Below, piece after piece: positions 1-6,755 of a stretch of 43,009 bases of DNA. Under the pieces are notes generated by a model that was not told the DNA's origin, made no database searches, and was given only the letters and a program-made list of their open reading frames with translations. The position numbers were made by a program, and so were the translations under genes. The stretch covers positions 62,252 through 105,260 of the forward strand of contig NZ_KI912096.1 of the NCBI RefSeq assembly GCF_000517025.1, given 5' to 3'. The stretch's first letter is position 1. The number at the start of each line of letters is the position of its first letter. This stretch comes from Halonatronum saccharophilum DSM 13868 (GTDB taxonomy: Bacteria > Bacillota > Halanaerobiia > Halobacteroidales > Halobacteroidaceae).

Positions 1-273
1 ATACAGGGTATGGGTGTACTATGCCTAATTTTAGGCAATTAACTGGGTGATTTTTGTTTAAATTTTTTCTTGACATATTACCCTACCACTTAGTAGTTAT
101 ATATTAAAGTTTGCTTTAATTGTAATTATATATAATTACAATTAACAAGATTTTCTATTCTTGAGCTAGCATTTAGAGGGGGGAATCTTTTGGTATTTTG
201 AAGGTCTTTTAACTTAGATGCTTAAACTATATATTAAGATAATGATAATTATAATTCCAGAAGGAGTGATCAG
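1..273. other. Intergenic/5' region of cas6 with palindromes
   Basis: No convincing gene lies here. A 16-bp inverted repeat (TGCCTAA-TT-TTAGGCA) spans 22-37. A perfect 30-bp AT-rich palindrome spans 116-145 (half-site TTAATTGTAATTATA). A TTGACA hexamer lies at 70-75, but no good -10 sits 16-18 bp downstream, so I do not call a promoter. The cas6 ribosome site (AAGGAG, 261-266) is part of a small hairpin that resembles the CRISPR repeat; see findings. Confidence 0.6.
116..145. repeat. Perfect 30-bp palindrome upstream of cas6
   Basis: Bases 116-130 are the exact reverse complement of 131-145 (half-site TTAATTGTAATTATA). It lies 128 bp before the cas6 start. It could be a dimeric repressor operator or a cruciform/terminator-like stem; the sequence alone does not decide, and AT-rich DNA raises the chance background. 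Confidence 0.6.
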
Positions 274-1068
274 ATGTTATATAGTGTAATTATAAGGTTT
301 GAAGTTAAGAAGGAAGGAAGCATTAAGTATTATCCAGGAGAGGCCCTTCATGGGATGTTCTTTAATATCCTAGCCCAGGTAGATGAGCAGAAGGCAACCT
401 TGCTCCATGATGAGTATGATACCAAGGCCTTTACAGTCTCACCTATATTGCCTTATCCAAGATTCAAGAAGGGGAGGAGGGTGCTAGAGGGTGGTAAAGA
501 GTACTTCTTTAGGATTACCTTCTTAGAGGATGAATGGTACCTGCTTTTCATCGACCACTTCCTCTATAATGGATCCAAGCTTTCGCTACAAGGGGTAGAG
601 ATAGAGGTAATAGAGGTGCTGACCACCTCTAATGATGATAAGAGGTGCAATGCAATAGAGTATAAAGAGCTAAGGGAGAGGAGTAGTAGCAATAGGAGGA
701 TAGACCTACAATTCCATTCGACTACCACCTTTAGAGTTGGAGATAAGCACATTATCTTCCCTATGCCCGAATACCTCTTTTATAACCTACTAAAGAAGTG
801 GGAGGAGTTTAGTAGTATAGAACTATCATTGGAGCTAGAAGACTTTGAGAAGGTTTATGCTTCTAGGTACAAATTAGAATCTACTATGGAGACCTTTAAG
901 AGGTATAGAATCAAAGGATTTAGAGGTGAGTGCCAATACGAGATAGATCTTTGCCTGTCTAAGGATAAGGTAAGGGATATAAATTTATTGGTTGATTTCG
1001 CCTTTTATTGTGGTGTTGGTTATAAATCTACTATGGGCTTGGGGCAGGTTGCGAGGAAGAGCGGTTGA
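274..1068 (+). CDS. cas6: CRISPR-associated endoribonuclease Cas6
   Basis: 264 aa. Cas6 is the RAMP-fold endoribonuclease that cuts pre-crRNA within the repeats; here it would process transcripts of the two flanking arrays. The N-terminal stretch (VIIRFEVKKEG, then YYPGEALHGMFFNIL) and the C-terminal glycine-rich loop (FYCGVGYKSTMGLGQV, about residues 243-258) are typical of Cas6 of type I/III systems. The length is normal. The start is supported by AAGGAG seven bases upstream of the ATG. It stands alone upstream of array 1, with the other cas genes more than 1.4 kb downstream, so it probably has its own promoter. Its ribosome site is embedded in a repeat-like hairpin (254-267), which could permit autoregulation; that is inference. 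Confidence 0.9.
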   Translation: MLYSVIIRFEVKKEGSIKYYPGEALHGMFFNILAQVDEQKATLLHDEYDTKAFTVSPILPYPRFKKGRRVLEGGKEYFFRITFLEDEWYLLFIDHFLYNGSKLSLQGVEIEVIEVLTTSNDDKRCNAIEYKELRERSSSNRRIDLQFHSTTTFRVGDKHIIFPMPEYLFYNLLKKWEEFSSIELSLELEDFEKVYASRYKLESTMETFKRYRIKGFRGECQYEIDLCLSKDKVRDINLLVDFAFYCGVGYKSTMGLGQVARKSG

Positions 1069-1298
1069 GAGTTGAAAGTTGATAATTGAGAGTTGAAAGA
1101 TTAAGAGCAAAGGCGTTTACGCTGACTAAGTTCTGATAAGAGCTGACAAGTTCCCGACAAGAGCATAAAGAATAAAAAACAAAAAAGGTCTAGTCAGATT
1201 TTAGTCATCTTTTGTCTAGGACCTTGTCTGAGCTAATGCCTTTAATCTTTTAATCCCCTGTTGATTCCAGACTCCTAATTCCCGATTCCAAAAAAATC
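1069..1298. repeat. Dispersed intergenic repeat, partly palindromic
   Basis: Non-coding. It begins with tandem copies of a TTGAGAGTTGAAAG-like motif. An imperfect inverted repeat follows (AAAGGCGTTTACGCTGAC near 1108 against GAGCTAATGCCTTT near 1243), and it ends with a TTGATTCCAGACTCC block (1261 onward). Related sequence occurs at about 2137-2196 and, partly inverted, at 20.6-21.05 kb. It looks like a dispersed, possibly MITE-derived element; no gene is seen. Confidence 0.55.
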
Positions 1299-1583
1299 TT
1301 GCATTCCACCCATAAATGGTGTATAATGTTAATAGTGTCAAAAGAAGCACCGCCTTATCAGTAATGGTTCCTATCTCCGACCTCTAAAGTAGCAAAAAAG
1401 AGGGGGGGTTCGCGCAAATGGATCATAAGGGAGATAGAGTGAGTATTAGTGAGGATGATAAAGCTAATCAGATCCAGATTTTCGCACTTTTTCTGAGATT
1501 TTCAGAGAAAATAGTTCAAAAAGTGGGGGTCCGCGCAAATGCCATTTTGAGCCCAGTAGTTATAAGGGTTCGCGAGGGATGCT
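1299..1583 (+). promoter_or_regulatory. CRISPR array 1 leader with consensus promoter
   Basis: The leader starts with an almost ideal sigma-A promoter: TTGCAT (1299-1304), a 17-bp spacer, and TATAAT (1322-1327). About 250 transcribed bases follow before the first repeat. It contains a small hairpin (CCTCT 1381-1385 with AGAGG 1399-1403) whose loop carries AAGTAGCA, and two copies of a GGGG-T-[TC]-CGCGCAAATG motif. It aligns along its whole length with the leader of array 2 (17583-17865), with the same promoter. An open frame through it (1418-1609) is not believed to be a gene. Confidence 0.85.
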
Positions 1584-1917
1584 CTAACAATAATCATAAT
1601 TCCGCTTAAGGAATTGACACAATGTAGCAGTTGAGGATAATAGTTTATCTCTGTCGCCTAACAATAATCATAATTCCGCTTAAGGAATTGACACAAGATC
1701 AAACATTCCACATACCTTTTCGGCCAACTGTCCAGCTAACAATAATCATAATTCCGCTTAAGGAATTGACACTGTACCCAAGGGGTTCCATCTCCTACAG
1801 GCTCACCATCTCTAACAATAATCATAATTCCGCTTAAGGAATTGACACAGCAACTGCTTTCAGCCAAGCAATTGTTTCGCCTTTGGCTAACAATAATCAT
1901 AATTCCGCTTAAGGAAT
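1584..1917 (+). CRISPR. CRISPR array 1: 4 spacers, 37-bp repeat
   Basis: Four full repeats at 1584-1620, 1658-1694, 1736-1772 and 1812-1848, and a truncated terminal repeat at 1887-1917. Spacers are 37, 41, 39 and 38 bp. The repeat begins CTAACAATAATCATAA and ends AAGGAATTGACAC. It contains the stem AATTCC/GGAATT, which would present a Cas6 site, and its last eight bases, ATTGACAC, would be the crRNA 5' handle (type III handles are usually ATTGAAAC-like). The truncated end and the leader position agree on + strand transcription. The array is very short for a locus with cas1-cas2. Confidence 0.97.
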
Positions 1918-1956
1918 GAAGAGCAAGGGATAAGGGATAGTTAAAAATTCAAAATC

Positions 1957-2007
1957 AAAAGCCAAACACCATCACAAAGTAGCACTTGTGATGGTGTTTG
2001 GCTTTTT
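1957..2007 (+). terminator. CRISPR array 1 trailer hairpin/terminator
   Basis: A perfect 21-bp stem (1957-1977 with 1986-2006) with an 8-base loop AGTAGCAC, ending in a short T run, lies 40 bp after the last repeat. The stem contains GCCAAACACCATCAC and its complement. The same trailer follows array 2 (18160-18210) and, decayed, the orphan repeat (2290-2339), so it belongs to the array cassette and likely ends pre-crRNA transcription. Confidence 0.8.
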
Positions 2008-2205
2008 GTAATTAGGTAGTTAGGTGGGTAGGTGTTTGGGAAGTTCTTAACCCATCAACCTAAGGAGTTAAAAATTTAACTCCTTAGGTCTTTAATCAGA
2101 TATAATCGGCTTTTATTCTCTCTTATCCGTGCCTGACCTTTAATCTTTTAGTCTCTCACTGATTCCAGACTCCTGACTCCCGATTCCAAAGAAATCCTTA
2201 TCCAG

Positions 2206-2236
2206 CTAACAATAATCATAATTCTGCTTAAGGAAT
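2206..2236 (+). repeat. Orphan truncated CRISPR repeat
   Basis: This 31-bp copy matches the truncated terminal repeats of both arrays, with one change (CCGCTT to CTGCTT). It is followed by the same trailer text (GAAGAGCAAGG) and by a decayed trailer hairpin at 2290-2339. Immediately upstream is the sequence that normally precedes the leader, so leader and spacers appear deleted. Confidence 0.9.
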
Positions 2237-2486
2237 GAAGAGCAAGGGGTAAGGGATAGAGGATAAGGGATAGTTAAAAATTTAAAATCAAAAGCCAAAC
2301 ACCATCACAAAGTAGCACTTGTGGTGTTATTTGCTTTTTAGTTAATATATAAGTTGAGAAGTTGATATCTTTATAAATATCTAAAGGTGTCTATCTCATT
2401 TGAAATATCAAAGATATAAATAAGGCTAATTTAATCTCAAATAATCGGGAATGATAATGATATCAAATAGCTAAAGGGGGACTCTA

Positions 2487-3479
2487 ATGGAGCGAATATA
2501 TATTACAAAACGGGGAACAAAGATATCTAAGAGGGGAAAGAGGATTATAGTAAAGGAGGAAGGAAAGAAGATAGCCGATATTCCTTTAATCAATGTAGAT
2601 CAAGTAGTTGCTTTAGGGAGTGTAGGTATAACAGGTGCAACTATACAGCTTCTCCTGAAGGAAGGAATACCAATTACATACCTATCTTACTATGGGAGGT
2701 TTAAAGGGCGCTTGGTTCCAGAGTATTCTAAGAATTCTATATTCCGACTTAGGCAGTTTAGTGCCTACAATGATGAGAAGGTTTCTCTAAGACTTACTAA
2801 GGCCTTTGTAAGGGGTAAACTGAAGAATATGAGAACTGTATTAATGAGAGATAAGAATGGAAAAGGAGAAGCGGGTATAAAAGAGGGGTGCAGTAGAATA
2901 AAGGGGTTTATAAAAAGCTTGGATGAGGTAGATGATATAGAGAAAATTAGAGGGTATGAGGGTATAGGGGCCAAGGTCTACTTTGAAAACTTTAAGTATC
3001 TCTTAAAGGATGGTTTTGAATTTGCTGGTAGGAATCGAAGGCCACCAAAGGATCCAGTCAACTCTCTATTGAGCTTTGGGTATAGCCTCTTGTTAAATGA
3101 TGTTATAACCGCCTTATACCTATCAAGTTTTGATCCTTATATAGGCTTCTTCCACTCTATAAAGCATGGCAGACCTTCCTTAGCCTTAGACCTGATGGAG
3201 GAGTTCAGACAGCCAGTAGTCGATAGGCTGGTCAAAGCTCTTTTAAATAAGGGAATGTTGACTTTAGAGGACTTTAGAATAAAGGAAGAAGGAGTACTCT
3301 TAACAGAAGAAGGGCGTAAACTATTCTTAACTGAATATGAGAAGAAGTTGGAATCTCTTATCGCTCACCCTAGTTATCAAGAGAGTATTAGTTGGAGAAG
3401 GTGTATAGAGGAACAGTCTAGGCTGTTGCGCAAAAGTATTGAAAAAGGTGAAGATTATATAGCTATGGGGGTTAGATAA
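2487..3479 (+). CDS. cas1: CRISPR integrase subunit Cas1
   Basis: 330 aa, normal for Cas1. With Cas2 it captures and inserts new spacers at the leader end of the arrays. The catalytic metal site is visible: the Glu in YEGIGAKVYF (about residue 155), the His in FFHSIKHGRPSLALDLMEEF (about 220), and the Asp/Glu residues that follow it. There is no reverse transcriptase or Cas6 fusion, so acquisition should be from DNA. The ribosome site AAAGGGGG precedes the ATG. Its stop overlaps the cas2 start by one base (TAATG), so the pair is translationally coupled. It lies between the collapsed array and cas2 and would serve both arrays. Confidence 0.96.
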   Translation: MERIYITKRGTKISKRGKRIIVKEEGKKIADIPLINVDQVVALGSVGITGATIQLLLKEGIPITYLSYYGRFKGRLVPEYSKNSIFRLRQFSAYNDEKVSLRLTKAFVRGKLKNMRTVLMRDKNGKGEAGIKEGCSRIKGFIKSLDEVDDIEKIRGYEGIGAKVYFENFKYLLKDGFEFAGRNRRPPKDPVNSLLSFGYSLLLNDVITALYLSSFDPYIGFFHSIKHGRPSLALDLMEEFRQPVVDRLVKALLNKGMLTLEDFRIKEEGVLLTEEGRKLFLTEYEKKLESLIAHPSYQESISWRRCIEEQSRLLRKSIEKGEDYIAMGVR

Positions 3480-3760
3480 TGGTTAATTTGGTGATATCCT
3501 ATGATATATCTGATGATAAGAGGAGAAATAGAGTCTTTAAGACTTTAAAGGATTATGGTCAGAGGGTACAGTATAGTGTTTTTAGGTGTGATATTGATAA
3601 GGAGATTTATTTAGATCTTAGAGATAAGTTGGAGGGTGTTATTAAGAAAGGGGAAGATTCTATACACTTCTACTCTCTATGTGCCGACTGTTGGGATAAG
3701 TCTTATATCTTAGGTGAAAAGGACAAAACTAATATTGAGGATAGGGTTATTATTATATAG
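3479..3760 (+). CDS. cas2: CRISPR integrase subunit Cas2
   Basis: 93 aa, the usual Cas2 size, with the ferredoxin-fold start NLVISYDISDDKRRNRVF that carries the conserved Asp after the first strand, followed by LKDYGQRVQYSVFRC. Cas2 forms the central dimer of the Cas1-Cas2 integration complex. It is coupled to cas1 by a one-base overlap. A hairpin (3761-3792) and a T-rich terminator-like segment (about 3841-3876) follow, and 211 bp separate it from the next gene, so the adaptation pair is probably a transcription unit separate from the kinase/effector genes. Confidence 0.95.
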   Translation: MVNLVISYDISDDKRRNRVFKTLKDYGQRVQYSVFRCDIDKEIYLDLRDKLEGVIKKGEDSIHFYSLCADCWDKSYILGEKDKTNIEDRVIII

Positions 3761-3877
3761 CTTAGTTTAAAACCTTAATGTCTTAAACTAAGGTTCTAAG
3801 TTGATAGTTCACAATTATAATTTAGATAGTAAAACAAAGAAGGCAGTTTATTCAGATGAATTGCTGTTTTTTTACTT
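3761..3877 (+). terminator. Hairpin and T-rich terminator-like stretch after cas2
   Basis: A 10-bp perfect stem (CTTAGTTTAA 3761-3770 with TTAAACTAAG 3783-3792) is followed by a weaker imperfect stem (GCAG... ATTC / GAAT... GCTG, about 3843-3866) that runs into seven and then seven more Ts. It likely ends the cas1-cas2 transcript. The second stem is imperfect, so confidence is moderate. Confidence 0.5.
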
Positions 3878-3971
3878 TTTTTGCAGGAGATTATCAACTT
3901 TTGAATAAAGTATTTATTGGTATATCTTTCTAATTATATAATTATTTAAAATATATGATGGAGGTGGAGCC

Positions 3972-5042
3972 ATGGAGAAAGTAGGGGGTAAGAGCTCCAA
4001 GAAGATAGAGTCTAAGCTTGAAAGGTTAATTGATAAAGGGGTTAAGGTTGAAGATTTATATGAGAGTTTAGACCTGGATAAGGAGTCTTTTATAAAATTT
4101 TTAGAAGAGAAATTCTATGAAGAGAGGATATATATTTATGAGGATGGTTTAGAAGAAGGGATGAGAAGGGCCAACAAAACTTTACAAATGTTCTTAAAGG
4201 CCACAGAAGGTGATAAGGGCTACGTAAGAAGACGAGCCAACCTTATGGGTCAGATGGGTGATTTGATTTATTTCACGACTTCACATAAACAAGGGCTCAA
4301 AGGAGAAAAGGAGGCGATCTCCTGGTTAGAGAAAGCACTAGATGAAGATAGGGAGAACTACTTTGCTAAGGGGAGGCTAAAGGATTTAAAAAGGAGCCTA
4401 CTCTTGAGGCAGCAGATAGATAAGTTTAACCATGATGCATCCTCTAAGATATCCTTCTTAAGGGATAAGGTAAGAGGGATGATTAAGGAGGAAGAAAATA
4501 AACGTATAGAAGATGATTTGTTAGAGGTCTATGAGCAGATAGAGGTCATAGAAGGGATCTTTAGGTTGACAAAAGGGGAAGGTCCAAAGTTTGAAATAGT
4601 GAATATAGAAGAACTTTTGAAGAATTTAGTATTATCCTTTCCAGAGCTTGATGAGAAGGCATTATATATTAAAGGGGAATCCAGAGATATAGAGGTTGAT
4701 AGGAGTTATCTAATTATTGCTCTAAGAAATTTAATTAAAAATGCTTTGGATGCTTATCGAAGCCGAGGGATAGAGATCTCTGATAGGCCAATAATTTTGA
4801 CATTCAACTATGATAGGCTCACATTTAAGGTGAAGGATAAGGCAGGGGGGATTGAGGAGAAGCTCAAGGACAAGGATAGACTCTTCTCACCCTATGTTAG
4901 CTCTAAGGGCTCCTATCAGAATGTGGGTCTAGGGCTAGCTTTAGTAAAGGAGGCGGTCCAACTTCAAGGAGGAAGTATAGATTATTCTAATAAAGATGGT
5001 GGAGCAGAGTTTATTATAAAATTAGAGGAGGGTGAATTTTAG
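3972..5042 (+). CDS. Soluble sensor histidine kinase (kinase 1 of CRISPR island)
   Basis: 356 aa, no membrane segment. A helical N-terminal part (about 1-145) ends in a TPR-like helix pair (AISWLEKALDEDRENYF). An H-box follows, KFNHDASSKISFLRD, with the candidate phospho-His at residue 154, and then a HATPase_c domain: N-box NLIKNALDA (about 253-261), G1 DKAGG, F-box LFSPYVSSK and G2 VGLGLA. It is cytosolic, so it should sense an intracellular cue or partner. RBS GGAGGTGGA. It overlaps the response regulator by one base (TAGTG), and its last 280 residues resemble the second kinase at 6756. Two-component kinases are not standard type III-B genes. Kinase identity is sure from the motifs; its role in defence is inference. 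Confidence 0.85.
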   Translation: MEKVGGKSSKKIESKLERLIDKGVKVEDLYESLDLDKESFIKFLEEKFYEERIYIYEDGLEEGMRRANKTLQMFLKATEGDKGYVRRRANLMGQMGDLIYFTTSHKQGLKGEKEAISWLEKALDEDRENYFAKGRLKDLKRSLLLRQQIDKFNHDASSKISFLRDKVRGMIKEEENKRIEDDLLEVYEQIEVIEGIFRLTKGEGPKFEIVNIEELLKNLVLSFPELDEKALYIKGESRDIEVDRSYLIIALRNLIKNALDAYRSRGIEISDRPIILTFNYDRLTFKVKDKAGGIEEKLKDKDRLFSPYVSSKGSYQNVGLGLALVKEAVQLQGGSIDYSNKDGGAEFIIKLEEGEF

Positions 5043-6004
5043 TGAAAAGAGAAGATTTTAAGATTCTTTTTATGGATGATGAGATAGATATAACTGGACA
5101 AGCAAAGCTTGGTTACCAAAACTTAATAGATAGTGGGTATCAAGTAGATAAGTCTGATAAGATATCTGAGGTTATAGATGGCTTTGATGATAACTTTTAT
5201 CATCTTTATATCTTGGATATAGATATGCAGAAGGTGGATGATGTAATTAAAGGTACCGGAATGACTGTAGGTGAGACTCTAAAGCGCTTAAGTTCAATCT
5301 CTGAGATATTGATCTTTAGTGCCTTAGGTAATGTAGAGGACTGGTTTGAAGCAGCTAACTACGGCTTTAGGGGTTATGTACATAAGCAAGAAGGTATAGA
5401 GAGACTCTTAGAGAAGATCGATGAGTTTAGGCAGAACTATCAATTAGATGATACTTTCTCTTTAAGGATAGATAAGCCCAAAGAGGATAAGGCCCTACTT
5501 TATTATAAGGGTGGCGATAAAGTCTTAGAAAAAGATAGAATAGTAGATCTTTTAAAGACTAAGGGTATAAAGGAAGTTGATAAGGTCAGCAAGTTAAGTA
5601 AAGCACTAGAGAAAGTAAAGAAGGAAGATTATAAGATTATACTATTTTTTGCAGATACCTTCCCAAATAGGGGGAGAGTATATGAGCCATTAATGGAGGT
5701 GGCTAAGCTATCGCCATCCCCACATATTATAATAGGCGTTTATGGTGATGAAAGAAGTAGAAATGATATTATTCCCCTCGTTAATTTAAGGCCCTTTAGA
5801 TTATTAAATTTAGGATGGGCTAACTTAATGACACGTCTAGAAGAAGGGGTAGAGGATGCCTTGACTTGGTATGGAAGAAGAGAGATACTAGATCTTCCAG
5901 AAAAGGAAGGAGCAATATCTAAAGGCTTGGATAGTAGAGATTTTAAAGGATTAATAGAAGAGTCGGGTATTTTATTAGAGGAAGAGGGTGATGGTAATGA
6001 GTAA
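5042..6004 (+). CDS. Response regulator with tandem receiver-like domains, no output domain
   Basis: 320 aa, GTG start overlapping the kinase stop. The first receiver (about 5-130) keeps all key residues: acidic pair D12/D13, phospho-acceptor D59 in YILDIDM, S93 in IFSAL and K115 in YVHKQ. The second half (about 150-290) looks like a degenerate receiver (KIILFFADTF, then a PHIIIGVYG strand). No HTH, cyclase or other output domain is visible. A REC-REC protein with no output fits a phosphate buffer, a relay, or a regulator that acts by protein contact. Coupling to kinase 1 and overlap with the PIN gene suggest a signalling unit controlling nuclease activity; this is inference. Confidence 0.82.
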   Translation: MKREDFKILFMDDEIDITGQAKLGYQNLIDSGYQVDKSDKISEVIDGFDDNFYHLYILDIDMQKVDDVIKGTGMTVGETLKRLSSISEILIFSALGNVEDWFEAANYGFRGYVHKQEGIERLLEKIDEFRQNYQLDDTFSLRIDKPKEDKALLYYKGGDKVLEKDRIVDLLKTKGIKEVDKVSKLSKALEKVKKEDYKIILFFADTFPNRGRVYEPLMEVAKLSPSPHIIIGVYGDERSRNDIIPLVNLRPFRLLNLGWANLMTRLEEGVEDALTWYGRREILDLPEKEGAISKGLDSRDFKGLIEESGILLEEEGDGNE

Positions 6005-6698
6005 GGAGAAGATATTTATACCTGATACCAATGTACTGTTATTTTTAACATCATTTTATCTTGATGATGCCCCGGATAATTGGCAGAATGCTAAGGCAAA
6101 GAAGTTTTATAATAAGGCTAAGGATAGAATCTATATCCTTGATCTAGTTTGGGCTGAGTTTTTAGGTATCTTCCTCCATAAATCAATTAATTTTTCTCGC
6201 TATGATCTCTGGTATAGAAATAGAAGATCATTGATTGAGAAGTTGTTTAGTGAATTTATAAGGGAAGGGGTTAATTATATAAGTATTAATGATGGTGATA
6301 GCTATAAAGATTTATTTGAGATATCCCGTTCTTTTACTAATGGTCTTCATATTAAAGGTATAGCTAAAAAGATTAATGAAGATAGTGTTAGTAAACTGCA
6401 AAAAAAGATAAAAAAAGCAAAGAGATGGGGAGATAGAAATAAGGTCTGGTCGCTCCAAGATACGGTAAAGAGAATAAAAAGTGATGGAAAGATATTTGAT
6501 GGTATAGATTCTGCTTTAGCAGTCTATGCTTATTTGGTCTCCAAGGACAATCCTAAAAAAGAGGTTATATTAGTAACTGCCGATAAAAGCTTAGAGGTAG
6601 GGATTAATTACTGTAATAAGATTGAATATTCTTTTGCTAAAGAAGAGAAGTGGGATATAAAAGCAGTTGGCCTTTATAATGCAATTGAGTATTGTTAA
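5997..6698 (+). CDS. PIN-domain ribonuclease
   Basis: 233 aa from the chosen ATG at 5997, which has GAGGG about 8 bases upstream; upstream in-frame GTG/ATG codons at 5988 and 5991 are possible. PIN domains are metal-dependent RNases. The acidic set is present: D10 in IPDTNVLLF, Glu in VWAEFLG (about 51), Asp in DGIDSALAVYAY (about 173), and Asp in LVTADKSLE (about 200). It is larger than a VapC toxin because of a central basic helical insert (KLQKKIKKAKRWGDRNK). It overlaps the response regulator by 8 bases and no antitoxin gene is next to it. It could be the effector of the kinase module or an accessory type III nuclease. The function assignment is from motifs; the target is unknown. Confidence 0.8.
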   Translation: MSKEKIFIPDTNVLLFLTSFYLDDAPDNWQNAKAKKFYNKAKDRIYILDLVWAEFLGIFLHKSINFSRYDLWYRNRRSLIEKLFSEFIREGVNYISINDGDSYKDLFEISRSFTNGLHIKGIAKKINEDSVSKLQKKIKKAKRWGDRNKVWSLQDTVKRIKSDGKIFDGIDSALAVYAYLVSKDNPKKEVILVTADKSLEVGINYCNKIEYSFAKEEKWDIKAVGLYNAIEYC

Positions 6699-6755
6699 AT
6701 TTAGTGTCTTATTTAGATAGGATATATAGGCTTAATCTGTAAAAGGGGGAGAGCA

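Larger units (their letters stand above)
1918..2486. other. Intergenic region with a collapsed third array cassette
   Basis: From left to right it holds the array 1 trailer; a small inverted repeat around 2060-2090 (AAGGAGTTAAA... TTTAACTCCTT); a second copy of the leader-upstream block (2137-2196, compare 1239-1298); an orphan CRISPR repeat (2206-2236); and a decayed trailer hairpin. The last 150 bp before cas1 contain an AATGATAATGAT stretch (2450-2461) and the cas1 ribosome site. No gene is seen. Confidence 0.7.

Noticed and set aside
70-105. Promoter for cas6 from TTGACA (70-75) and TATATT (100-105)
   Set aside because: The spacing is 24 bp, far outside the normal 16-18, and no better -10 lies at the right distance.
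238-249. Fur-box-like GATAATGATAAT upstream of cas6, and a similar AATGATAATGAT upstream of cas1 (2450-2461)
   Set aside because: The second half of a Fur box does not match at either site, and such text is frequent in AT-rich DNA. I would not call an operator on this.
1418-1609. 63-aa ORF in leader 1, with a homologous ORF in leader 2 (17700-17891)
   Set aside because: When the two are aligned by codon, nearly all differences change the amino acid and very few are silent, and one starts with GTG. Both end within the first repeat. The conservation is of leader DNA, not of a protein.
1631-1837. 68-aa ORF across array 1
   Set aside because: It is a reading frame through CRISPR repeats and spacers, with a repeated peptide from the repeat unit.
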